The translations under genes and the position numbers were made by a program. From assembly GCA_029237695.1 (NCBI GenBank), contig CM055265.1:217175679-217239678 (forward strand): a stretch of 64,000 bases of DNA. Direction: 5' to 3'. The notes beneath the pieces are model-generated. The model did not search any database. It saw only the letters and a list, made by a program, of their open reading frames with translations, and was not told the origin of the DNA. Numbering within the stretch: position 1 is the first letter of the stretch; the number at the start of each line of letters is the position of its first letter. The DNA comes from Conchocele bisecta. Lineage: Eukaryota > Mollusca > Bivalvia > Lucinida > Thyasiridae. Of the stretch, positions 10,715 to 23,045 are shown piece by piece.

Positions 10715-13700
10715 ATGAAGCCATGTGGTACTCTGTACTGAGAATTCTATGAGGCCATGTGGTACTATGTACAGGGAATTCTATGAAGCCATGTGGTACT
10801 ATGTACCAAGAATTCTATGAGGCCATGTGGTACTATGTACCGAAAATTCTATGAAGCCATGTGGTAATATGTACTGAGAATTCTATGAGGCCATGTGGTA
10901 ATATGTACTGAGAATTCTATGAGGCCATGTGGTACTATGTACTGAGAATTCTATGAAGCCATGTGGTACTATGTACCGAAAATTCTATGAAGCCATGTGG
11001 TAATATGTACTGAGAATTCTATGAGGCCATGTGGTAATATGTACTGATAATTCTATGAAGCCATGTGGTACTATGTACTGAGAATTCTATGAGGCCATGT
11101 GGTACTATGTGCTGAGAATTCTATGAGGCCATGTGGTACTATGTACAGGGAATTCTATGAGGCCATGTGGTACTATGTACAGAGAATTCTATGAGGCCAT
11201 GTGGTACTATGTACTGAGAATTCTATGAGGCCATGTGGTACTATGTACCGATAATTCTATGAGGCCATGTGGTACTATGTACCGAGAATTCTATGAAGTC
11301 ATGTGGTACTATGTACCGAGAAATCTATGAAGCCATGTGGTACTATGTACTGAGAATTATATGAGGCCATGTGGTACTATGTACAGGGAATTCTATGAAG
11401 CCATGTTGGTACTATGTACTGAGAATTATGAAGCCATGTGGTACTATGTACTGAGAATTATATGAGGCCATGTGGTACTATGTACTGAGAATTCTATGAG
11501 GCCATGTGGTACTATGTACTGAGAATTCTATGAGGCCTGTGGTCTATGTACTGAGAATTCTATGAAGCCATGTGGTACTATGTACGAGAATTCTATGAAG
11601 CCATGTGGTACTATGTACCGAGAAAAATTCTATGAAGCCTGTGGTTACTATGTAGAATTCTATGAGCCAATGTGGTACTATGTACAGGGAATTCTATGAG
11701 GCCATGTGGTACTATGTACTGATTCAATGAGGCCTTGTGGTTACTATGTACGGAAGAATTTTATGAGGGCCATGTGGTACTATGTACCGAGAATTCTATG
11801 AGGCATGTGGTACTATGTACCGAGAATTCTATGAGGCCATGTGGTACTATGTACAGGGAATTCTGAAGCCATGTGGTATATGTACAGGAAATTCTATGAG
11901 GCCATGTGGGTACTATGTCAGGGAATTCAATGAGGCCCCATGTGGTACTATGTACCGAGAATTCTATGAGCGTTGAATTCAGGTTGAGGCCATGTGGTAT
12001 ATGTAGGGAATTCTATGAAGCCATGTGGTACTGTGTACCGAGAATTCATGAGGCCATGTGGTACTATGTACCGAGAATTTATGAGCAAGAATTCATTGAG
12101 GCCATGTGGTACTATGTACGGGAATTCTATAGGCCATGTGGACTATGTACCGGAGAAATTCCTATGTGGCCATGTGGTACTATGTGATCGAGAATTCTAT
12201 GAGCCATGTGGTACTATACGAGATTCTATGAGCCATGTGGTCTTTTACCGAGAATTCTATGAGCGAGAATTCATTGAGGCCATGTGGTACTATGTTCAGG
12301 GAATTCTATGAGGCCATGTGGTACTATGTACAGGGAATTCTATGAAGCCATGTGGTACTATGTACAGGGAATTCTATGAGGCCATGTGGTACTATGTACG
12401 AGAATTCTCATGAAGCCATGTGGTACTATACTGAATTCTATAGCTTGTGGTTACTATGTAACAGGGGAATTCTATGAGGCCATGTGGTACTATGTACCAA
12501 GAATTCTATGAGGCCATGTGGTACTATGTACCGAGAATTCTATGAAGCACCGAGAATTCTATGAGGCCATGTGGTACTATGCACTGAGAATTATATGAGG
12601 CCATGTGGTACTATGTACTGAGAATTCTATGAGGCCATGTGGTACTATGTACCGAGAATTCTATGAAGCCATGTGGTACTATGTACTGAGAATTCTATGA
12701 GGCCATGTGGTACTATGTACCGAGAATTCTATGAAGCCATGTGGTACTATGTACAGGGAATTCTATGAAGCCATGTGGTACTATGTACAGGGAATTCTAT
12801 GAGGCCATGTGGTACTATGTACAGGGAATTCAATGAGGCCATGTGGTACTATGTACCGAGAATTCTATGAGGCCATGTGGTACTATGTACCGAGAATTCT
12901 ATGAGGCCATGTGGTACTATGTACAGGGAATTCTATGAAGCCATGTGGTACTATGTACAGGGAATTCTATGAGGCCATGTGGTACTATGTACTGGGAATT
13001 CAATGAGGCCATGTGGTACTATGTACCGAGAATTCTATGAAGCGAGAATTCATTGAGGCCATGTGGTACTATGTACAGGGAATTCTATGAAGCCATGTGG
13101 TACTGTGTACTGAGAATTCTATGAGGCCATGTGGTACTATGTACCGAGAATTCTATGAAGCAAGAATTCATTGAGGCCATGTGGTACTATGTACAGGGAA
13201 TTCTATGAGGCCATGTGGTACTATGTACAGAGAATTCTATGAGGCCATGTGGTACTATGTACCGAGAATTCTATGAGGCCATGTGGTACTATGTACCGAG
13301 AATTCTATGAGGCCATGTGGTACTATGTACCGAGAATTCTATGAAGCGAGAATTCATTGAGGCCATGTGGTACTATGTACAGGGAATTCTATGAGGCCAT
13401 GTGGTACTATGTACCGAGAATTCTATGAGGCCATGTGGTACTATGTACAGGGAATTCTATGAAGCCATGTGGTACTATGTACAGGGAATTATATGAGGCC
13501 ATGTGGTACTATGTACAGGGAATTCTATGAAGCCATGTGGTATTATGTACAGGGAATTATATGAGGCCATGTGGTATTATGTACAGGGAATTCTATGAAA
13601 CCATGTGGTACTATGTACAGGGAATTCTATGAGGCCATGTGGTATTATGTACCGAGAATTCTATGAAGCATGTGGTACTATGTACATGTAATTCTATGAG

Positions 13701-14466
13701 GCCATGTGGTACCATGTACAGGGAATTCTATGAAGTCATGTGGTACTATGTACAGGGAATTATATGAGGCCATGTGGTACTATGTGTTGATAATTCTATG
13801 AGGCCATGTGGTACTATGTGCTGAGAATTCTATGAAGCCATGTGGTACTATGTACAGGGAATTCTATGAGGCCATGTGCTATTGTGTACAGGGAATTCTA
13901 TGAAGCCATGTGGTATTATGTACAGGGAGTTATATGAAGCCATGTGGTACTATGTACAGGGAATTCTATGAAGTCATGTGGTACTATGTACAGGGAAGTC
14001 TATGAGGCCATGTGGTACTATGTACAGGGAATTCTATGAGGCCATGTGGTACCATGTACAGGGAATTCTATGAAGCCATGTGGTACTATGTACAGGGAAT
14101 TCTATGAAGCCATGTGGTACTATGTACAGGGAATTATATGAGGCCATGTGGTACTATGTGCTGATAATTCTATGAGGCCATGTGGTACTATGTGCTGAGA
14201 ATTCTATGAGGCCATGTGGTACTATGTACAGGGAATTCTATGAGGCCATGTGGTACTATGTACAGGGAATTCTATGAGGCCATGTGGTACTATGTACAGG
14301 GAATTCTATGAAGTTATGTGGTACTATGTACAGGGAATTCTATGAGGCCATGTGGTACTATGTACTGAGAATTCTATGAGGCCATGTGGTACTATGTACC
14401 GAGAATTCTGAGGCCATGTGTAACTATGTACAGGGAATTCTATGAAGCCATGTGGTACTATGTCTG
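10715..14466. repeat. 34-bp EcoRI satellite array, about 110 units
   Basis: Tandem array with unit GAATTCTATGAGGCCATGTG plus GTACTATGTACAGG (34 bp). Variants are gag/gaa before GCC and cagg/cgag/tgag before GAATTC. Many units keep an EcoRI site (GAATTC) and a GTAC. Units between about 11400 and 12540 carry many small indels and partial units, while both flanks are regular. It fills most of the intron between exons 14884-15040 and 10355-10502. Open frames within it are only translations of the repeat. Confidence 0.97.
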
Positions 14467-14589
14467 GAGCTAACCTGGGTGGCATTACCAAGTGGTATGG
14501 TTTCCAATGTACTGGCTCATATACAGGTTACATGTAGCATGGTAGTCTCTAAATAGATGGCAGTACGCCAATGGACCTAAAAAACAACA

Positions 14590-14662
14590 AAAGCGGCGCC
14601 GGAAGAGAGATGGTTCGATTATTGTCCGACTACGTACCAACTGAGCTAGGGAGGAAGATGTA
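14590..14662 (-). other. tRNA-derived fragment or SINE promoter remnant
   Basis: On the minus strand CTAGCTCAGTTGGTACG matches a pol III A box with D-arm, followed about 20 nt later by ATCGAACCATCTC, which resembles a T-arm end. The distance is too short for a whole tRNA and no anticodon arm is present. At best it is a truncated pseudo-tRNA or SINE head. Confidence 0.3.
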
Positions 14663-14883
14663 AAACATTTTGTGATAATCAGCCGGTATGTCCGTATGTA
14701 TAAAGGTATAAGTCGAGAGAGCAAGAACGCGAGAATGCAACGTGGCCCGAACAGGACACCGTAATATATAGTTATTAACTAGAAATGGTTAATGCATGAT
14801 CCTGGAGGTACTGGGTACCGTTATGTTGTGATATGAATTGGTGACTAGTGACAACAAGCAATAGAGCGGCGGGCTATACAGAC

Positions 14884-15040
14884 CTGCGCGGGTGTGGGAG
14901 AGGCGGGCGATACAGTCGGCGGCGAGGGCAAGGATCTGGTTTGACTGTGAGTCCTGGAGGAGGTCGACGAGAAGCTTGATGCCGGCGGCCGATGACAACG
15001 CCTGCTCCTCGTCGGGGATGATCCGCGACAACACGACCAC
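14884..15040 (-). CDS. ANKAR: ANKAR-like gene, armadillo exon
   Basis: Coding exon with acceptor ATGACAG (AG at 15041-15042) and donor GCGCAG|GTCTGT (GT at 14882-14883). It opens in phase 0, matching the phase-0 end of exon 31558-31802, and leaves one base (G) for exon 10355-10502. The frame reads VVVLSRIIPDEEQALSSAAG then IKLLVDLLQDSQSNQILALA and ends SHTRAG, which fits armadillo helices. GTG at 15040 is an ordinary valine codon inside the gene, not a start. Confidence 0.88.
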
Positions 15041-15055
15041 CTGTCATAGAGAACA

Positions 15056-15265
15056 CATGTGCGGATAGGTGTCTATCACTGGAGAAATGGGGCTTATGGT
15101 CTTGGTGAATATTCAAACTTCTTATCTTCTAGTGCACTCCTGAAGTCTGATAAGGATCAAAGCTAGAAGCATTACAGGTGCTTCATTGACTGAATGGCGA
15201 ACAGTGCAGGCCCTGATCATCTGGGGCTACACTGGTCGCATAACCAATAAGCCCTATTTATCCCA
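15056..15265. repeat. Dispersed SINE-like repeat copy
   Basis: Contains TATCACTGGAGAAATGGGGC at its left end and GAATGGCGAACAGTGCAGGC to CTACACTGGTCGCATAACC at its right. Same family as 561, 4437, 24655, 36488 and 42525. It begins about 15 bp upstream of the acceptor of exon 14884-15040. An (ATTG)n microsatellite follows at 15290-15338. Confidence 0.65.
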
Positions 15266-15339
15266 TCATTGCCACATAGAAAAAGTAATTGATTGATTGA
15301 TTGCTTAATTGATTGATTGCTTAATTGATTGATTGATGT

Positions 15340-15967
15340 GTTTCTGTGTATATGCTTAACTTTGAGTTTAAGAGACCATGACTTGTTGTATATTTATGGG
15401 TGAAACGGTTGAATGAGTCCAGTTTTGTCAGATCGCAGCCTGTCTGGGTGTGGAACTGCTGCCTCATGGCCGTCACACGTATACAGGACGTTTGTTGATA
15501 ATAGCTTACTCACAGGTTGATTTACTACATGTAAACTTTCACAAATCATAAGAAAACATTGTGAAGATATTTACCTTCAATGAATATCAACTTTACAATC
15601 ACAATACTAACATACACAAAGATAATTACGTGTACGAAGGTGATAGCATTCATTGTGTTCGTATGTAGAAGGCATTATACAGACATAATAAAGCAAAATG
15701 AACATAAGTAAACCTGCAATCATTTCCTCTGTGAATGTACAACACAGGTAATTACAGAATACAAATAATTATCTGTGGGCGGCTCGCGAACAAATGGTGT
15801 CTGAGGACTTGGCGGATGTGAGAGTAGCTTTGCCGAGTGGTCGGGTGATAGTTAGAGTGTGTGTGTTGGATCCTTGACTGCGAGGCTGAATGCTGCTCAT
15901 TTTGACCACAAAATAGACCTGTCCATCAGCAATTGACATATGCATATGTTGGACCCTGACTTGATCT
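15340..15967. other. Intron DNA without recognised feature
   Basis: AT-rich intron sequence. I see no exon with supported splice sites and no transposon ends. Confidence 0.5.
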
Positions 15968-16976
15968 GTAGCCGATTTCATCAAACTTGCAAAGTATACT
16001 TAGCTAGCAAAGTATACTTTGAGAGTAATCATTTATTTTTTCCTGAAATGCATTATGTCATATAGAACTAACGACTGCATGTATTTGATGATTATTATAC
16101 TGAATTTATTACATTATCACAGCCAAAATGGCTGTGATAATGTAATAAATTCAGTATAGTAAAAATTAATCAATTTATCCTTAAAGGTACATGCCCACGC
16201 AGCAGGTTACACTGTACTACTACTTTTCATTTTCTGTCAGGCCTTATATGAGCCATTTGTCTACCCACTAACGAGTTATTTTCAATTACGGAGCGTGTTA
16301 ATTGGTGTTAAATCACATTTTATATGTCGCGACCAGAAAGGGTATTTTCCGACCTCGTGCTATTTTTACCAATAAGCGTCACGTGACACGGTCAATCATA
16401 TCACATCTTTGACATGCGCAGTGAAGTATCGGAAGTTGAGAAGAAAAATCTCTGTTCGAGCCCAAATCTCTAAATCTCTTTCCATTTGGTGATCTGGTCG
16501 CCAATATTAACCACTCTCTCTCTCTCTCTGTACTGCCTGTCCCTCAGACATTAATTTCGCCTTATTTTTGGCCGACGCCGTTTCATACAATTACCGTCCT
16601 GGACGTTTCAACATGTTGATATTCTTGTTTACATATTTGGAAGTCTACTGGCACGCGTAGTATACTGCACAAGCGCACCGCAAGCCGTGATGTGAAAGTC
16701 GTCGTCCCCGCACATTATCAAAATAGACTGTTACCGCCGCGCTTCGCTAACAGTAAATTGATAATTAATAAATGATTACCAGGGTATATTTGTATAGCGG
16801 GCACTCGTAATTTTTAGAACTGGTGGAATAGTGACATAATTATACCCTTATTTAATTCCTATAAAGAACATTTTGTGCCTCCTGCGTGGGCAATTGTACC
16901 TTTAAATTGAAAATGTTTCCCTCAAAGTATACTTTGCTAGATAAGTATACTTTGCAATGTTGGTGAAATCGGCTAC
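15968..16976. mobile_element. CAGTAGCC-family palindromic MITE, split by a TTAA element
   Basis: Ends GTAGCCGATTTCATCAAACT and GTTGGTGAAATCGGCTAC are inverted repeats. Inside is a long palindrome (TGAATTTATTACATTATCAC around AGCCAAAATGGCT). The right half is separated from the left by the element at 16185-16901. Other copies are at 24240-24552 and 45400-63797 (split by the Polinton), with partial ones at 6731, 8652 and 10226. No transposase. Confidence 0.8.
16185..16901. mobile_element. piggyBac-like non-autonomous element with TTAA duplication
   Basis: 717-bp element flanked by TTAA at 16181-16184 and 16902-16905. Terminal inverted repeats are AGGTACATGCCCACGCAG on the left and CTGCGTGGGCAATTGTACCT on the right. 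TTAA target duplication is the hallmark of piggyBac transposition. No transposase frame is present, so it must have been mobilised in trans. It sits inside the MITE 15968-16976. Confidence 0.82.
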
Positions 16977-17026
16977 CGATTCATTGATTGATTGTGGTTT
17001 TATGTCTTCAATGTTAAGGTCATATA

Positions 17027-17619
17027 CAGTCTACATTCGTTTACTCAAGGTCGGCTAAGTCGAATTCCCTCGTTACGTCAAATTTGTGTCCATGTCCTGT
17101 TTCAGATCCTATTAGTTTCAATGTAACTGGCTACCGTTACGTCAAATTTCGTTAAGTCAAATTTTCGCCAATTCAAACTAATTGTTAGGTCCCGAAAACA
17201 GAAATGTGTAGTATTTCACTCTCGTTAGTCAGTGTCAGTTTGCGCTCGAAGTGCGAATTCGCTGCAGTCCAATTTACCGGATCAAAGACTGGACATGTTA
17301 ACCTGTGTAAACCTGTGTAAACAAACTTTGAATAAGTGTTAAAGGTGATTTCCTCGACACCAATTAAACTTAGCTCATCTGATTTAATCGCCAGTGATCA
17401 ATAACTGTTTAATGCGTGTATAGGAAAATGCAAGTAAACACATTAGAGTTGCAAAAGTGTAACTCTGTGCGTCACAGGTCACAGGTCGTCGGGGAGTTGC
17501 ATCCTGTATCGTTAATAGCAATATTTCGAGGTCCTGTTCAGATTTTGTTACGTCAAACTTCGGTTTACTCAAAGTATTTATCACAGTCCGACGGACTTCG
17601 AGTAAACGAGCGTAGACTG
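17027..17619. mobile_element. pogo/Tigger-like MITE, TA-flanked
   Basis: Terminal inverted repeats CAGTCTACATTCGTTTACTC and GAGTAAACGAGCGTAGACTG, flanked by TA on both sides (17025-17026, 17620-17621). The interior repeats the phrase GTTACGTCAAATTT. TA target plus CAGT ends fit the pogo branch of Tc1/mariner. No transposase; the open frames inside have no recognisable motif. Confidence 0.75.
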
Positions 17620-17649
17620 TATACAGTTTCTGTGTTTGTTGATCAACAG

Positions 17650-18500
17650 CGAATGTCATGTAAGGTCATATACAGATGGGAATGGACTTGACTGGAGGTG
17701 GATTCAATGTTGTTCAGTATGATAACCAATAAATATAACCGTTGAATAAGTACTCTGAGGTTATGCCACATTGTTAAATATAATCTGAACAAGGGTATCG
17801 TTATCACTAAGCTAATCCCCTCACTGGCAATGAAAATACTTGATATTTGATAATAAAAAAAAACTTTTAACATTTTTGCCTTACAAAACGTGCGTACATG
17901 GACTATAATGCTATATTCCCTCTTGCTTATCGGCAAGGGGATAATAAAGTTGTTCTCAATAACAGTATTTATTATATACCTACCCATGAAATACATAGTT
18001 ATACGATGTAAATAAAAGTCATATGTTCTCTTCGATGAAATAAACATCTTCCGGTGAAAATACGACTACTTCCGCTATCTATAGTCATAACGCGCACCTG
18101 CAGTGCCGGACTGCAAATAGGCTGCAAGTACACATTCATTACCGTATACAGTCTAAAAAACTGCTAATTTCCATGGAGCGGTATATAATAAATAGAATAC
18201 TCATATTTTTGCAACGAATATGACATATATGTTTATCTCATGGTGTGAAATGTCCATATTTCACTCGTGCCTCTATATATTTTGATAACCATCTGAACCA
18301 TCTGATCGAGACGGTTCAAATGAGCGGTCTCACATTTACATGTACTATCAGAACAAAAAAATACAATAATTAAATGAAATTTTAATTTGCCCAAAAAGCG
18401 TATCGCTAGTGTAGTATGTCATATTAGGGGTACATGGTGACTTCACTGATCGATTCACAAACTGAATAAATGGTTTAACTCCAGTGAACACATGTTTAGG
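17650..18500. other. Intron DNA without recognised feature
   Basis: AT-rich sequence with short chance open frames. No exon, RNA gene or transposon end identified. Confidence 0.45.
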
Positions 18501-18512
18501 GAAAATACAATA

Positions 18513-18583
18513 CAGTGGAACCTCTCTAAACCGGACACCCTGAGGGGAGGCCCCAGGGTGTCCGGTTTAGAGTGGTTCCACTG
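18513..18583. mobile_element. 71-bp hairpin MITE, TA-flanked
   Basis: Near-perfect hairpin: CAGTGGAACCTCTCTAAACC pairs with GGTTTAGAGTGGTTCCACTG, flanked by TA at 18511-18512 and 18584-18585. A further related end, CCGGTTTAGAGAGGTTCTAC, lies near 18703-18722, so this may be one arm of a slightly larger pogo-like element. Confidence 0.75.
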
Positions 18584-18729
18584 TAAATCAGACATATGAA
18601 TATGTCAATGCATGCGGGTGTGCTTTGCGAACATGATCAGGCATTCTCATCAGAGATAGATGACAACAGAACCTATGAAATTAAGGATACAGATATTTAT
18701 GTCCGGTTTAGAGAGGTTCTACTATACAT

Positions 18730-19230
18730 GTGCAGGCTTATGGAAAATATAATACATGTACCGGTTTAGGGAAAATGAACCGATAGTCATAAAATCCACA
18801 CAATTTCGATTTCATTCCAGGTACCCCTACCACATGCAGACAATTCATTCAGCCAATTCTTGTTTTGTTCACCTTTAATGACAGACAGGGGCTACTGTGG
18901 TCAATTCTTAGAATTAAACAGCACTGCAGATACTAAATTCCACATACTGTGTGAGAAAATTTGAGCATGTGGAAATAAAAGATACAACAATGTCAACACA
19001 GCAATTGTGATACAAAACCAACATCTAAGATTCAGATTGTGAACACAATGACATAGGACCAATTTACACTGCACAAATATACTCCCTGCACTGGTGACAA
19101 TAAATGTTTTGAAATTCCAAATGTTAATTAAAATTCAGACAATTTGATTCAGGTGAAACCTGAGGAACTCATGCTCGCTCAATTAATGTACTTGGTTTCA
19201 TATATGTGATGCCGGTGACTATCTGAGACA
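18730..19230. other. Intron DNA without recognised feature
   Basis: No gene or repeat structure recognised. Confidence 0.45.
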
Positions 19231-19231
19231 A

Positions 19232-19470
19232 GCCATGTGATTTTGTACCTTTTATTCATGAAATATATTTACAGAAACTGTGATATTTTCTGTAAATTAA
19301 GTTGAAAGATGACAAAATTTTCATAGCAAATGCGGAATTCAATTCCGCATTTGCTATGAAAATTTTGTCGTCTTTCGACGTCATTTACAGAAACGATCGT
19401 AAATTTTGTAAATATTTTTCATGAATATCGCACATGTTGTGAGGTAAAAAATCACATGGCGTGTCTCATA
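19232..19470. repeat. Foldback element
   Basis: Long imperfect inverted repeat centred at about 19341. Inner arms include ATAGCAAATGCGGAATT against AATTCCGCATTTGCTAT, and outer arms CATGTGATTTTGTACC against AAAAAATCACATG. Probably a MITE. No target duplication could be fixed. Confidence 0.65.
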
Positions 19471-19842
19471 TTTGTGCAGCATAAATATGATAAACATGAA
19501 CAGCATTGAAACATCTGGATTCAACGGCAGAGATAATTGAGTCAATAATAGAACGCATAGTTGACATCATGGTGTGCGTCAGTGACTGACAATATCAACT
19601 TACCAGACAGCTACATGTAACAAGCATTAACAGAAATAACAAAAATTCAACCGGACTGTGCATGCGAGACTCACACTCTTTCTCTTGGAAATATGTTTCG
19701 TAATTATCGTTTATCGACAGTCGACACTATCCGTGAGCACAATCTGACACTACTGTATGTTTCACGAAAGGTGCCCAATTTGTACGGCTATATAAACAAT
19801 TAAAAAACAAAATGATTTTCGATTATATTAAATTAAAGGAAA

Positions 19843-20192
19843 ATTTAAGAACGAGCCTTCTTGATTATTGATTTTATTGCGAAAAAATAATTTTCCCATG
19901 TTAAATCCCCATAGACATCTTCACATGGGGATTTAACATGGGGAAATGTTTTGAATTTCAGAAATACTGCAGTGGACCGATTTTCAAAATTTAACTTGTT
20001 TTCTTAAGTTAGATCATTTCCAAGCTATCTAGCCAGGTTTCGGGATCAATTTCCAAAAATCCTCGCTTTCTGACTCCTCCCACAGCTCCTTTTCCCCCCC
20101 ATGTTAAATTGCAATAGACAAATCAATTTTTCGTAATAAAATCAAAATTTGACGAAATAAAAAGAAGGCTCATTCTTAAATTTTGACAAAAT
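19843..20192. repeat. Foldback element
   Basis: Terminal inverted repeats AATTTAAGAACGAGCCTTCT and AGAAGGCTCATTCTTAAATT enclose a second inner hairpin (CCCATGTTAAATCCCCAT against ATGGGGATTTAACATGGG). No coding capacity. Confidence 0.65.
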
Positions 20193-20464
20193 GTAATATT
20201 ATCGAAAAAATACTGTTTTTGCATTGTTTATGTAGCCGCAAAATGTGGGCAGGTTTCGTGATACAGACAGTAGAAGATATGTGGCGGGGCATGGGTGGGG
20301 GGGGGGATGAAAATATGGATGAGAATCAACATAAAGTTTCAAGCCAATCGCTCATAGTATATGTTATAGGAGAATGGAGAAGCATGCATGTACATGTACA
20401 TGTATCGACTAAAACGGAAATTTCAAAGTTATTCAACTTTGACTATAGTGGTCATAAGGTGCCC

Positions 20465-20545
20465 ATGAATGGGGCAAGGAATGACTATATGAATGACTAT
20501 ATGAATGACTATAGACTATATGAATGACTATATGAATGACTATAT
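20465..20545. repeat. GAATGACTATAT microsatellite
   Basis: Tandem copies of the 12-mer GAATGACTATAT. The same unit recurs at about 23920-23970, in both cases next to the 160-bp repeat family. Confidence 0.8.
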
Positions 20546-20599
20546 GAACTAGAAATGGACGCTTGTCAACAAGCGCATGTGTATCCCCCTCCCCAGATA

Positions 20600-20930
20600 C
20601 ACAAGTAGTTTGAAAAAAGGGTGTTCGAGTTATGCTCCGGAGACAAAATCAGTGATGGAAAAACAAAGGGAGATAACTAAAGAATTAGTGATGCAAGAGT
20701 TGTCATTCTTGCGGGACACACCTTTAGGGTCGTGGTCTATGCATGTGTGAAGTTTCATGAAAATATTCCAAAGGGTGTTCGAGTTATGCTCCAGACACGA
20801 AATCAGTGCACGAAACAACAAAGGGAGATAACTAAGAAATTAAGAACGCAAGAGTTGTCATTCTTACGTGCGACACACCTTTGGGTCGTCTTCTATGCAT
20901 GTGTGAAGTTTAATAAACTAGAAAATGTGT
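20600..20930. repeat. 160-bp tandem repeat family, two copies
   Basis: Two units run from AAAGGGAGATAACTAA through GCAAGAGTTGTCATTCTT to AAATATTCCAAAGGGTGTTC. Four more copies lie at 23219-23830 and part of one at 22216-22300. Confidence 0.8.
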
Positions 20931-20984
20931 TCATAGAACACAGATGTCCCACATATCGCTTTGATAATAAATGAGGCCAAATTG

Positions 20985-21960
20985 CAAGTCAAAATTTTCT
21001 TTTACCTGAGCGTTAAAGTTTTTGAAGCACCAACTATGTGACCTTGACCCTGGGCTTGGCGGGGGCAGGACAAACGTGGATTTGGCACAGGGCGGTAGAG
21101 GACCATTAGAGCAATGCATATATGAAATATGAAGCTGATCCGTGAAAGAAAACAGAAATTATAAGATATTTACCTGAGGCGTTAAATTTAAAGTTTTTGA
21201 AGCACTAAGTATATGATGTTAACCCTGGGCTTGGCGGGGCGGGACGAACGTGGATTTGGCACAGGGCGGTAGAGGACCATTAGAGCAACGCATATATGAA
21301 ATATATGAAGTTGATCCGTGAATGGAAAGAAAAATTATAAGATATTTACCTGAGCATTAAAGTTTTTGAAGCACCAAGTATGTGACCTTGACCCTGGGAT
21401 TGGCGGGGGCAGGACGAACGTGGATTTGGCACAGGGCGGTAGAGGACCATTAGAGCAATGCGTATATGAAATATGAAGATGATCCATGAAAGAAAACAGA
21501 AATTATAAGATATTTACCCGAGCGTTAAAGTTTTTGAAGCACTAAGTATGTGACCTTGACCCTGGGATTGGCGGGGCAGGACGAACGTGGATTTGGCACA
21601 GGTGGTGACGACCATTAGAGCAACGCGTATATGAAATATGAAGTTGATCCGTGAATGGAAATAAAAATTATAAGATATTTACCTGAGCGTTAAAGTTTTT
21701 GAAGCACCAAGTATGTGACCTTGACCCTGGGATTGGTGGGGCAGGACGAACGTGGATTTGGCACAGGGCGGTAGAGGACCATTAGAGCAATGCGTATATG
21801 AAATATGAAGATGATCCATGAAAGAAAACAGAAAGTATAAGATATTTACCTAAGCGTTAATGATTTGGCACAGGGTGGTAGAGGACCATTAGAGCAATGC
21901 GTATATGAAATATGAAGCAGATCGGTCGAAGGATGAAGAAATTATGAGACATTTACCCGA
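20985..21960. repeat. 170-bp tandem repeat, about six copies
   Basis: The phrase GTGGATTTGGCACAGGGC recurs at about 165-177 bp spacing (21073, 21250, 21419, 21588, 21751), with a partial copy near 21861. It ends at a GGAC-rich segment. No coding meaning seen. Confidence 0.85.
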
Positions 21961-22125
21961 GTGTTAAAGTTTTGTGACGGACGGACGGGAGGACGGGACG
22001 CACGTTCCTACGAATGAATACTTGTTGGGTTTTTACTGTATAAAAATACCCAACAAGAGTACCCAACACTATCCTAACCCTACCCAATAAGATCCCCGTA
22101 CGCTTACAACAAGTACCCATTCGTG

Positions 22126-22178
22126 TGTGCGGACGGACGGACGGACGGACGGACGGACGGACGGACGGACGGACGGAC
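22126..22178. repeat. (GGAC)n microsatellite
   Basis: About 12 copies of GGAC. Shorter runs occur in the 1.9 kb unit near 7135, 9052 and 30010. Confidence 0.95.
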
Positions 22179-22387
22179 AAGGGTAACACTAAATGCCCCC
22201 TCCACTATCGTGGTGGGGCATAAAAATATTCCAAAGGGTGTTCGAGTTATGCTCTGGATACAAAATCAGAGCATGAAACAACAAAGGGAGATAAGTAAAC
22301 AAGAATTCCGCGGAATCAGATGCCTCGCCTTGTCCCGCCTTGACCTCGAGCCTGGGCCCGAAAGCAATTTTCCCTGGCCCGAACATA

Positions 22388-22460
22388 TTATACAATTATT
22401 GACTAGTGAACCATAGAATATCAGATTATATTCTATGGCTCACTAGTCAATAATTGTTTT
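22388..22460. repeat. Perfect hairpin, MITE-like
   Basis: CAATTATTGACTAGTGA is complementary to TCACTAGTCAATAATTG, with inner arms CCATAGAATAT and ATATTCTATGG around a short loop. Confidence 0.7.
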
Positions 22461-22470
22461 ATTATATGAT

Positions 22471-23045
22471 AATAGTCTGTATATAGCACTTACGACCTTA
22501 TGCTACTAGACAAAAATTGAAAAAGAATTTGAAAAAAAAAAATGAAAAAAAAAAATGGAAAAAAAAAAAAAAAAATGAAAAAATTAAAAATAATAATGCT
22601 TGCTACAGGAGCCCAGAATTTTTTTAATAGTCCTATATTTATCTACATATATCTGCACAGGTCCACATAATGCCACAATATTTTCAACACAGTTTACGGA
22701 AATGTAATATAATCATTTACCTGTATAAATTACCTGTAAGTGGTCAGTGGTCAGTTGCACATGTTAGCACATGCACATGTGAATAGTCTGTATATAGCAC
22801 TTACGACCTTATGCTACTAGACAAAAATTGAAAAATAATTTGAAAAAAAAAAATGAAAAAAAAAAATGAAAAAAAAAAAAAAAAATGAAAAAAAAAAGTT
22901 TAAAAATAATAATGCTTGCTATTGGAGACCAGATTTTTTTTTTAATAGTCCTATATTTATCTACATATATCTGCACAGGTCCACATAATGCCACAATATT
23001 TTCAACACAGTACCCAATGTAGTAATTTACCTGTATAAATTACCT
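22471..23045. repeat. 311-bp tandem duplication with poly-A tracts
   Basis: AATAGTCTGTATATAGCACT begins at 22471 and again at 22782. Both copies contain long A runs broken by TG and the phrase ATAATGCTTGCTA. The antisense poly-Phe frame across it is an artefact of the A runs. Confidence 0.85.

Noticed and set aside
11782..12311. Overlapping open frames with repeated YREFYEA-type peptides
   Set aside because: They are translations of the 34-bp satellite and change frame with each irregular unit.
10715..14466. Could be a CRISPR array
   Set aside because: Units are contiguous with no unique spacers, the context is a eukaryotic intron, and there are no cas genes.
14590..14662. Complete tRNA gene
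   Set aside because: A box is good, but the anticodon arm is missing and the distance to the T-arm-like part is too short. Kept only as a low-confidence fragment.
17384..18047. Minus-strand frames of 91 and 134 codons
   Set aside because: One lies in the pogo-like MITE and the other in AT-rich intron. No motif, no splice support.
22809..22994. Phe/Ile/Lys-rich 61-codon frame
   Set aside because: Product of poly-A tracts on the other strand.
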